In this document: positions 1-6,062 of the stretch, piece after piece
Numbering within the stretch: position 1 is the stretch's first letter
How the letters are laid out: each line of letters starts with the position of its first letter
Source: CAYOLL01 sp964404765 [NCBI: uncultured Gemmatimonadota bacterium]
Lineage (GTDB): Bacteria; 4572-55
DNA: 29,249 nucleotides
Direction: 5' to 3'
Assembly (NCBI GenBank): GCA_964404765.1
Contig: CAYOLL010000069.1
Location: 1 to 29,249, forward strand
Notes under the pieces: generated by a model
Told to the model about the DNA's origin: nothing
The model's database searches: none
The model's input: the letters and a program-made list of their open reading frames with translations, nothing else
Translations under genes and position numbers: made by a program

Positions 1-770
1 GCGTCGCGGCGGGCGCGCTCCAGAGACGGCACGGCGTCGGCGGAGGCCAGGTGAACAATATGCAGCTGCGCGTGATATTCGCGGCACAGGTCAATCATCC
101 AGGTGATCGCGTCGTTTTCCCAGGCGCGCGGGCGGGAAGCTAAGTAATTTGTATATGAGCGCGGATTTTGATCGGCCAGAATCGGACGATTGGCGTCAAC
201 TTCGGCATGAACCAGCAGCGGTATTTGACGGCGGGCCAGAATCGGCAACGCGGCGCGTAGCTCCTGCTCTTTCGCTTCGGGAAATTCATCAATGCCGGAA
301 TGCACCAAAAAGGCTTTGACGCCCAAAACACCGGCATCCAACAGCGCCTCAATGTTGTCGGCGTTGCCCGGAATCAGGCCGGCATGGAATCCGCAGTCCA
401 CAAACAGCTTGCCGGCGCTTGCGGCCAATTTTTGCTGCAACGCCGCCGGGGTCGTCGTGACCGGACTGCTGTTGAGCGGCATATCCACCAGCGTGGTAAT
501 GCCGCCGGCGGCCGCGGCTTGGGTGGCTGTTGCAAAGCCTTCCCATTCGGTCCGGCCCGGCTCGTTGATATGGACATGAGTATCAACTAATCCGGGCAGC
601 AGAAATCGTTCGCCAATGTCCTCACAGGGAATTCCCGGCGGTATTTGATTGAGCGGAACGACATCGACAATAAGGCCGTTGTCAACAATCACTGCGCCGG
701 CAACCAGCCCGGACGGGGTTACAATCTTTTTGCCGCGGATGGCAAATGCAGTTGGGTTCAAATTATTCAT
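1..770 (-). CDS. allB: Allantoinase, C-terminal part cut off by the window edge
   Basis: Hydrolyses (S)-allantoin to allantoate in the cytoplasm, the ring-opening step of ureide catabolism. About 256 N-terminal residues are present of a family length near 450. The amidohydrolase metal motif reads DTHVHINEPGR (about residues 63-73), the lysine expected to be carboxylated is in GVKAFL (about 150), and the next metal histidines are in LVHAE and IVHLAS. The final catalytic Asp lies beyond the window. I chose the ATG at 770 because GAGG sits 5 nt upstream; an in-frame ATG at 791 has no such site. The gene has the same orientation as uraH, DUF6986 and uraD but is separated from them by an opposite-strand gene, so it probably has its own promoter. 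Dihydropyrimidinase or hydantoinase is less likely because the N-P-G-R-x-E-W-E-G-F signature is allantoinase-like. Confidence 0.92.
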   Translation of the reverse strand, partial: MNNLNPTAFAIRGKKIVTPSGLVAGAVIVDNGLIVDVVPLNQIPPGIPCEDIGERFLLPGLVDTHVHINEPGRTEWEGFATATQAAAAGGITTLVDMPLNSSPVTTTPAALQQKLAASAGKLFVDCGFHAGLIPGNADNIEALLDAGVLGVKAFLVHSGIDEFPEAKEQELRAALPILARRQIPLLVHAEVDANRPILADQNPRSYTNYLASRPRAWENDAITWMIDLCREYHAQLHIVHLASADAVPSLERARRD

Positions 771-903
771 CGCAGCCTCGCGGAAATTCATAATATTATC
801 GGGTGTTTGCGGATGACCCCGGTTAGTTTAGTTGGCTCATAAACCGTTTAAGGAATGTCGATAAAATAAGTTTGGGTTTTGGAATAAATACGCCGGGTTG
901 TGT

Positions 904-988
904 GACCCTAAGGGTTTTGCTTTTTAACCCTTAGGGTCTGGCCTCTCGGAACACACCCTAAGGGTTGAAGAGCAAAACCCTTAGGGTG
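904..988. repeat. Four-copy palindromic repeat forming two mirrored hairpins
   Basis: Four copies of a 12-mer alternate in orientation: ACCCTAAGGGTT at 905-916 and 955-966, and its exact reverse complement AACCCTTAGGGT at 926-937 and 976-987. Each pair forms a stem (13 bp counting the flanking base) with a 9-nt loop: 904-938 and 954-988. The two hairpins are themselves near inverted copies of each other, since the reverse complement of the first loop resembles the second. Neither stem is followed by a convincing T-run, so a REP/BIME-like element or multi-site protein-binding region is more likely than a plain terminator. The rest of 771-1083 shows nothing I can name except the ribosome-binding site of the next gene. 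Confidence 0.85.
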
Positions 989-1083
989 AACTTACCCAAA
1001 GTTATTAAATTGACGTTCCTTAGTTTTATGTGCGAAACATGCTGTCACCCGTAAGAATGAATTTTTTTTAAAAGGATAAAGTT

Positions 1084-1707
1084 ATGCATTTGGTTGATTT
1101 AATCGGTTATGCCGGTTCACTTTTTATTGTGACATCCCTGACGATGAGCAGTATTTGGTGGCTGCGCTGTATCAATGCCGCCGGGGCGAGCACGATGGCT
1201 ATTTATGGCCTGCTGATTGGTTCATACCCCGTGGTGTGTTTGAATATGCTTACACTTAGTACCAACCTGTTTTACTTGCATCGTCTGCATCATCGTCAGG
1301 ATTATTTTTCTTTACTGGAAGTAACCGGATTGGAAAGCGGACTGCTAACCAAATTCTTCGTCATTTATCAAGCGGATATCCGAAAACATTTCCCCGAGTT
1401 TACGGAAGAGAGCTTACGCCAGGCCACTGTATTTTTCATCCTGCGCAATGTTGTGCCGGTCGGGCTTTTTGCTTACGAAAAAAATCCGGACGGCGAGATT
1501 CGAGTGCTGTTGGATTACGTGACGCCCAACTATCGCGATCTCAAAAACGCCCGCTTTGTTTATACTGATATTGCCCACCTGCTGCGAGAAACCGGTTTTA
1601 GCTATTTTGTGACCTATAGCGCCGTTCCCGTGCATCAAAAATATCTGAAGCGAATGGGTTTCGAGCAGGATACGCTTGATTCCGCCCGGCTTGTCAAAAA
1701 GATTTGA
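1084..1707 (+). CDS. YgjV-like membrane protein with GNAT-like C-terminal domain
   Basis: This is a 207-aa protein. Residues 1 to about 70 are hydrophobic with two or three probable membrane segments (DLIGYAGSLFIVTSLTM, then an Ala/Gly/Leu-rich stretch to LSTNLFYL), similar to the YgjV family of inner membrane proteins. Residues from about 85 on are soluble and end in a pattern (FSYFVTYSAVPVHQKYLKRMGFEQ) that resembles the last strand-helix of GNAT acetyltransferases, where a YLKRMGF-type motif is common. AAGG lies 8 nt before the ATG. It sits on the opposite strand between uraH and allB and is convergent with uraH, 20 nt apart across the small palindrome CCCAAAATTTGGG (1710-1722). Its substrate is unknown and a link to purine breakdown is not shown. 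The fold call is by eye. Confidence 0.65.
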   Translation: MHLVDLIGYAGSLFIVTSLTMSSIWWLRCINAAGASTMAIYGLLIGSYPVVCLNMLTLSTNLFYLHRLHHRQDYFSLLEVTGLESGLLTKFFVIYQADIRKHFPEFTEESLRQATVFFILRNVVPVGLFAYEKNPDGEIRVLLDYVTPNYRDLKNARFVYTDIAHLLRETGFSYFVTYSAVPVHQKYLKRMGFEQDTLDSARLVKKI

Positions 1708-1727
1708 CTCCCAAAATTTGGGCGCGT

Positions 1728-2075
1728 TCAACTGCCGCGGTAGGTCGAATAGCCGTACGGATTGAGCAGTAGCGGGATATGATAATGTCCGCCCGACTCC
1801 TGAATTTCGAACATCACCGGAATTGTCGAATAAAAACTCCGGACGTTTTTGGCCTTGAAATAGGACGCGGTTTCAAAAGTAAGCCGGTACAAACCACTTG
1901 CCAATGAATGCTCGGCCGGCAACAAATCATTGACGCGCCCATCGCTGTTGGTGACGCCGGAACCAAGTTTTTGCCACTGATCCGCTTCGGCCCGAATCTC
2001 CAAAACAATTTCGATGCCGGCCGCCGGCTTGCCCTGCGAAGTATCCAAAACATGACTGGTAATCGGACTTTTCAT
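1728..2075 (-). CDS. uraH: 5-hydroxyisourate hydrolase
   Basis: Hydrolyses 5-hydroxyisourate, the product of urate oxidation, to OHCU, the substrate of the neighbouring UraD. The 115-aa length is typical of this transthyretin-related family. Family signatures are visible at both ends: HVLDTSQGKPA near residues 8-18 and the C-terminal YRGS tetrapeptide. Internal HYHIPLLLNPYGYSTYR carries the conserved His and Pro residues of the active-site groove. There is no signal peptide, so it is cytoplasmic. GAGG followed by GAAAG precedes the ATG. It is the third gene of a minus-strand set after uraD and the DUF6986 gene, with 77 nt between it and the latter. No urate oxidase is seen in the window. Confidence 0.95.
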   Translation of the reverse strand: MKSPITSHVLDTSQGKPAAGIEIVLEIRAEADQWQKLGSGVTNSDGRVNDLLPAEHSLASGLYRLTFETASYFKAKNVRSFYSTIPVMFEIQESGGHYHIPLLLNPYGYSTYRGS

Positions 2076-2086
2076 CTTTCCCTCTC

Positions 2087-2123
2087 AATAGAATTATTCA
2101 TAAGCCACAAAGTCACAAAGACT
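2087..2123 (+). repeat. Copy of the TGAATAATTCA/CACAAAG intergenic repeat family
   Basis: The gap between uraH and the DUF6986 gene contains GAATTATTCATAA followed by CCACAAAGTCACAAAG. This is a purine-rich 8-9-nt periodic tract attached to the same terminal palindrome found near 5841, 6010, 25996 and 29054. It lies inside the presumed uraD-uraH transcript. Confidence 0.55.
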
Positions 2124-2152
2124 CGAAGAATCCGAAGAATCAAACTTTCAAA

Positions 2153-3598
2153 TCACTTGTTTTTACGAGATTCCAGTATTTTGACAAAAGAGCGGCCGCG
2201 GATTTCGTCCGGTGTCAGGCCGGTAGCCTGAGCCTCGTCCAGTGTAATGGCGCCGCAGTTCATCCCGCGCAAAAAATAGTTCAACAAGCCCTGTCCGGTG
2301 GCGGCATCATCAAACACGTCACCGACCAAAGTTGCCTGGGCCGCTTTTTCGACAAAGTTTTTTAATCGGATTGAAGCCGCATCAAGTCCGAGCAGAAAAA
2401 ACAAATAAACTGCCGCATAACGAACAGGTAATTGGGCGGCATGCAAATCCCAGCCTTGATAATAACCGTGGCGCAAGGAATGATTAACATGCCCAAAGCC
2501 CAGACGCCAGGCGGCATGGACCACTCTTTGATTTTCCTTTTTTTGTGCGGCTGTCAGCTTTTCGCCGCCTTTTACGGCCCGATGCGGGCCTACCGGCATG
2601 ACATTGGTGGCCCCGTCCGACAGCCAAATACCGGTGCCGGTCAGCGCGACTTTCATGACATGGCGGGCGAAATCGCATACCGGATGATCCATGGTCTGAT
2701 GGGCGGCGGTAATTTGGCTGCAAGCCGTGTAGTCATACACGCCAAAATGCGCGCCGGTGCAGCGCCCTTCCGCCGGAGCAACGATCTGCGGCAGCATGAC
2801 TTCACCGCGATGATTGATGATAGCCTGGGTTGTTTCCACCATGACTTCAAACTTGAGCGAACCGGCAGCCAGATTGGTTTTGTGCTCCAGCACTTTTAGC
2901 AAGGCCACCAGGGTGGACACTTGCTCCGGAATTGTAATTTTGGGCAAGGTGGTCACAAAATTTTGTGGCAATTGGCCATTGGTTTTTTCCAGCAAACTGG
3001 TAATAAAAATATCCATGGTGCGGATCGAACGCGCTTTTAGTTCTTCGGTAAACGGCTTGATACGAATGCCGACGAAGGGCGATAAAGTGCCTTGCTGCTG
3101 CGCTTGAGCCATTTCGTGGGCGGTACGCTGGGCGTCGTGATCTTCTTCGGCATCCGGGCGATTGCCGTAGCCGTCTTCAAAATCAATGCGGTAGTCTTCG
3201 ACCGGCTCGCGCTGGAGCTTTTCAACGACGCGGTTATAGACTTCGTGGGCCAGCCAGGCCGGGTAGTTGTCCGCTTTAACCTGCCCCGGATTCTTTTTAA
3301 ACGCATTTGTAAGCGTCTGAATTTCCGCTTTTGTCGTCGGCAATCCGCCGTGACCGGGAAATTCCAGGGCTTTGGCAAATTCAGCAAAATTCGGCGCGTA
3401 TTCATCCAGCGTTTTGAGAGCGGCCTGGCCCAGCTTGCCGACGGTATTGGCTTTAAACAGTTGCGCGCCGCCGTAAACCGTTTGCACCGGCTGTCTGGCA
3501 TCAGACTCGCCTTGATAGCGCTGATTAAATTCTTGATTGGCTTTGGCCAATTTGCTTAATTCGCCGTGGATTAATTCCGGTGTGAAAGACATTTTCAT
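2153..3598 (-). CDS. DUF6986 family protein, CitE/HpcH-HpaI aldolase-like TIM barrel
   Basis: A large (about 480 aa) member of the phosphoenolpyruvate/pyruvate-type barrels related to the citrate lyase beta subunit, HpcH/HpaI aldolases and malate synthase. Matching landmarks in order are RIDFEDGYGNRPDAEEDHDA (CitE-like DLEDxV strand), VGIRIKPF (substrate Arg), LPKITIPEQV, FEVMVETTQAI (metal-binding Glu), and HFGVYDYTACSQITAAHQ (second acidic site) before DHPVCDFARHVMKVALTGTGIWLSDGA. Its reaction is not established. Between uraD and uraH it may process glyoxylate or another ureide-derived C2/C3 unit, which is inference. An ATG at 3613 overlaps the uraD stop (ATGA), but ATG 3598 has GAGG 6 nt upstream, so I prefer 3598. 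Databases sometimes label such proteins phosphoenolpyruvate kinase; the visible motifs do not support that name. Confidence 0.82.
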   Translation of the reverse strand: MKMSFTPELIHGELSKLAKANQEFNQRYQGESDARQPVQTVYGGAQLFKANTVGKLGQAALKTLDEYAPNFAEFAKALEFPGHGGLPTTKAEIQTLTNAFKKNPGQVKADNYPAWLAHEVYNRVVEKLQREPVEDYRIDFEDGYGNRPDAEEDHDAQRTAHEMAQAQQQGTLSPFVGIRIKPFTEELKARSIRTMDIFITSLLEKTNGQLPQNFVTTLPKITIPEQVSTLVALLKVLEHKTNLAAGSLKFEVMVETTQAIINHRGEVMLPQIVAPAEGRCTGAHFGVYDYTACSQITAAHQTMDHPVCDFARHVMKVALTGTGIWLSDGATNVMPVGPHRAVKGGEKLTAAQKKENQRVVHAAWRLGFGHVNHSLRHGYYQGWDLHAAQLPVRYAAVYLFFLLGLDAASIRLKNFVEKAAQATLVGDVFDDAATGQGLLNYFLRGMNCGAITLDEAQATGLTPDEIRGRSFVKILESRKNK

Positions 3599-3609
3599 GG
3601 GAATCCTCG

Positions 3610-4143
3610 TCATGAGCTAAAAGTTTCCAGGAGTTTTTGTAATCGAATATGGGTGATTTTACTTTGTTCGCCGGCGGCGATTTTAAGCTCTGCTTCGGGA
3701 TCATTCGGCAAGCGAGCTTCCAGAATGGTCAGCATTTCAGCGGCGCTTTTGCCGGTGGCGCAAACGATGAAGATGTAGCCAAATCGCGCCTCATAGCTCC
3801 GATTGCCTTCGAGCAGCGCGCACAATACGTCTTCTGACGCTGTGCGGACGCCGGATTGTTCGCCTTCCGCCCACTGTTTGGTCGTTGCAAATTTCCGGCG
3901 CAGAGAATCCGTATCGCCGATTTTCGGATGATGGGTAAAAGCTTCCAGCCAATCCGCTCGGTCCAACTTCTGCCAGATTTGCTCAGCAGCTTCAAACAAG
4001 GCGCGCTCATCTTTAAAAGATCGTTGGGCCGCTACTTTTTCAACCCAATTTCGGGAACCGCAGCAACGGAAAAGCGCGGCCGTCAATTCTTCTGTCGGCA
4101 GCCGATTCAAAGCGGCCAGGCGTAAATTTGTGCTTTCAGACAT
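3610..4143 (-). CDS. uraD: OHCU decarboxylase
   Basis: Decarboxylates 2-oxo-4-hydroxy-4-carboxy-5-ureidoimidazoline to (S)-allantoin, directly after UraH. It is 177 aa, normal for the all-helical family. Diagnostic motifs are HPKIGD (about residues 72-77, with the catalytic His), the WAEGEQSGV stretch with the conserved Glu-Gln, and NRSYEARFGYIFIVCATGKSAAEML, where the N..Y..RFG..F pattern contacts substrate. A typical terminal stretch, EQSKITHIRLQKLL, follows. It is the first gene of the uraD-DUF6986-uraH set and overlaps the possible upstream start of DUF6986 by 4 nt. No clear ribosome-binding site precedes the ATG at 4143, so initiation may be weak or near the transcript start. Confidence 0.94.
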   Translation of the reverse strand: MSESTNLRLAALNRLPTEELTAALFRCCGSRNWVEKVAAQRSFKDERALFEAAEQIWQKLDRADWLEAFTHHPKIGDTDSLRRKFATTKQWAEGEQSGVRTASEDVLCALLEGNRSYEARFGYIFIVCATGKSAAEMLTILEARLPNDPEAELKIAAGEQSKITHIRLQKLLETFSS

Positions 4144-4369
4144 TGGGAAGGTCTGCTTTCATCCGTGAATGTGAGTCGTCAGAAAAAGAAAGGTCTAATA
4201 TCAAAAATCAGGCTGTAAAAGTCAAGAGGCAAATTTTGCAGAGATGGGTATTTTGTGGTCACCTGAATCAATGTGAGATGTTTGGAAGCAGATTTGATCA
4301 AGCAGAGTTGGCGAAGGTGTTGCGGGATAAGAACTTTTAATTGGAACATCCATAAATCTTGCATTGCAG
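4144..4369 (+). other. Gene-poor stretch that may carry a small RNA or microprotein
   Basis: No gene of normal size is visible here, yet a plus-strand intrinsic terminator closes the stretch at 4370-4403. An ATG at 4278 opens a 20-codon frame (beginning MFGSRFDQAELAKVLR, stop at 4338-4340) about 30 nt before the terminator. It has no strong Shine-Dalgarno site, and no promoter could be fixed. A small RNA, a very short peptide, or the leader of an unseen transcript are all possible. Confidence 0.25.
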
Positions 4370-4403
4370 ACCCGTTGGACATGCAAAATCCAACGGGTTT
4401 TTT
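4370..4403 (+). terminator. Intrinsic terminator, plus strand
   Basis: Perfect 10-bp stem ACCCGTTGGA / TCCAACGGGT with a 9-nt loop, followed by a run of six T. There is no matching A-run on the left, so it acts on plus-strand transcription only. The stem is almost the same as that of the terminator at 27521-27559. No recognised plus-strand gene lies upstream. Confidence 0.75.
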
Positions 4404-4538
4404 GTTGTACACTTTTTGTGGATTGTGCTGCCGGACTGCTTGCTTTTGTTAAAAAACCGGCCTGAGCCGCCTAATTATTTTGCAAAAAAGGCCACGTCAC
4501 AAATTTTAGTAGCAATTTTAATGTCTGCTATGTAGCAT

Positions 4539-4554
4539 TTATGGACGTCCATAA
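4539..4554. promoter_or_regulatory. 16-bp perfect palindrome, candidate operator
   Basis: TTATGGACGTCCATAA is a perfect 16-bp inverted repeat ending 38 nt before the start of the DUF790 gene, a usual place for a dimeric repressor site. No other copy was noticed in the window. The rest of 4404-4592 is AT-rich and shows nothing further I can support. Confidence 0.4.
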
Positions 4555-4592
4555 CACAATGCCAACCGGTTTTATTTTCACAGTGAGCGCCA

Positions 4593-5807
4593 ATGCTAAC
4601 CAAAGACCTGGTTCGATTTAAAGCCTTTAAAGGCGAGCTTTTCCCTTTATTTATCAATGCCGCGGATGAAGCCTTGCTAAGCGTAGCCGAGCAGTTGATC
4701 GATGTCTTTAAGACTGCTGTCGGCAAGACTCGCGTCGAGCTGCTGGATGATACGCAATTGATTGTCGAAAACGCCCCGACCGAGTTATTGATCGTGCGCG
4801 GTCTGGAAAAGTTGCTGCTGGATCGGACGGAGTTTAACGCCGCCCCCGATGACGAGTTGACAGCCTTTCGCCAAAAGATTCTGACCCGGAGCAGTCAGCT
4901 TTTGTCATCCTTTTCTATGAGCGAAACCAGCGAATACCAACAGCAATTGGCGCGTGAATTCCATCTGTCGCCGGTCGAATTGGCCGCGCGGCTCTATGCC
5001 GATCTGCCGGATTATCAGCCGGTGCTTAGCTTTCGGACGCTTTCGGCGGAACGGTTGCTGCATCGCTATAACTGTGCGCTGGTGCAGGGCCTGCTGCTGC
5101 ATTGCCAGCAATTGCGTCTAAGCGTGGCCGATACCCGCCCGGCTGTCCTGCGCCAGATTTTTAAATACATGCGTTTTCACCAATTGCTGGCCGATATTCA
5201 GAAAACGGCGGACGGCTATCGTATTGTGGTGGACGGGCCGCGCAATCTGTTCTATCAGACAAAAAAATATGGGCTGAGTCTGGCGCAGTTTTTTCCGGCG
5301 GCGCTGCAACTGGAACGCTGGCAATTAGAAGCTGATGTTCAACTTAACAATAAACGCAGCCAATCCCTCCGGCTGGACCAAAATAGCTGTCTAAAGCCCT
5401 ATAGCCGGCACTTTTTTGCCTATATTCCGGAAGAAATGCAATTGTTTCAAAGCGCCTTCGATCAGCAGGCCCCGGATTGGAAAGTCCAGTCGGCAGATGA
5501 TTTTGTGCCTCTGCCCGGCGAATTCTACTGCTTTCCCGATTATTTATTGACCCACAAAAGCGGCGTGTCCATTGCGGTCGAATTATTCCATCCCTGGCAC
5601 GCCGCGCATTTGACCCATCGTCTGCAACAACTGGCTGATGTAAAGCGGCCTATCGTCATTATCGGTGTTTCGACGGCCTTAGCGCGGCATGAAAGCACGG
5701 CCGGATGTTTGGAACAATCGGCCTATTTCAGCAAATATGGTTTTATCTTTAATCAGATGCCGACCGTCAATAAGCTGTTGCCGATTTTGGGACTCCTAAC
5801 CGAATGA
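4593..5807 (+). CDS. DUF790 family protein, Bax1-like nuclease
   Basis: A 404-aa protein resembling the DUF790 family, whose archaeal member Bax1 is a structure-specific endonuclease that partners the XPB helicase. The N-terminal start MLTKDLVRF and the long helical middle fit that family. The C-terminal part carries a PD-(D/E)xK-like nuclease core: Asp316 in CFPDYLL and Glu330 in AVELFHPWHAAHLTHRL, then a hydrophobic strand RPIVIIGVSTAL. GTGAG sits upstream of the ATG. The gene stands alone with no XPB-type helicase next to it in this window, so its partner is either distant or absent. A 16-bp palindrome lies just upstream. A role in DNA repair is inferred from the family only. Confidence 0.75.
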   Translation: MLTKDLVRFKAFKGELFPLFINAADEALLSVAEQLIDVFKTAVGKTRVELLDDTQLIVENAPTELLIVRGLEKLLLDRTEFNAAPDDELTAFRQKILTRSSQLLSSFSMSETSEYQQQLAREFHLSPVELAARLYADLPDYQPVLSFRTLSAERLLHRYNCALVQGLLLHCQQLRLSVADTRPAVLRQIFKYMRFHQLLADIQKTADGYRIVVDGPRNLFYQTKKYGLSLAQFFPAALQLERWQLEADVQLNNKRSQSLRLDQNSCLKPYSRHFFAYIPEEMQLFQSAFDQQAPDWKVQSADDFVPLPGEFYCFPDYLLTHKSGVSIAVELFHPWHAAHLTHRLQQLADVKRPIVIIGVSTALARHESTAGCLEQSAYFSKYGFIFNQMPTVNKLLPILGLLTE

Positions 5808-5840
5808 CAGCGATCGCAAATGAAAAGCTTGTCGCTTGGG

Positions 5841-6022
5841 CCTGAAAAATTCATAAACGCAAGAGTCGCAAAGATGCAAGTGACACAACCGCTTGATTTA
5901 CATCAGGATACCGAAGCGTTGTACCACAGCAGGCCGTAACGATTTATTTTTTGACAAAATCGTCTATCTTGCGTCCTTAGCGCCTCTTGCGTCGTTTGCG
6001 TTAAGCTTTATGAATAATTCAT
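5841..6022. repeat. Inverted pair of the CCTGAATAATTCA/CGCAAAG repeat family
   Basis: The left arm starts with CCTGAAAAATTCATAAACGC (5841-5860) and runs into CGCAAAG-type units to about 5880. The right arm, read on the minus strand, starts ATGAATTATTCATAAAG and runs into ACGCAAACGACGCAAGAGG (about 6022 back to 5970). The arms face each other across about 90 nt, so the whole gap between the DUF790 gene and the kinase could fold as one long imperfect hairpin. The left arm recurs at 29054. Confidence 0.6.
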
Positions 6023-6062
6023 GTGGAAAGAAATAAGCAAGCCCATAACAAAAGGCTAAAAA

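Noticed and set aside
4128-4340. 70-codon plus-strand frame starting inside uraD
   Set aside because: The start is antisense to uraD and unsupported; only the last 20 codons are kept as a weak possibility.
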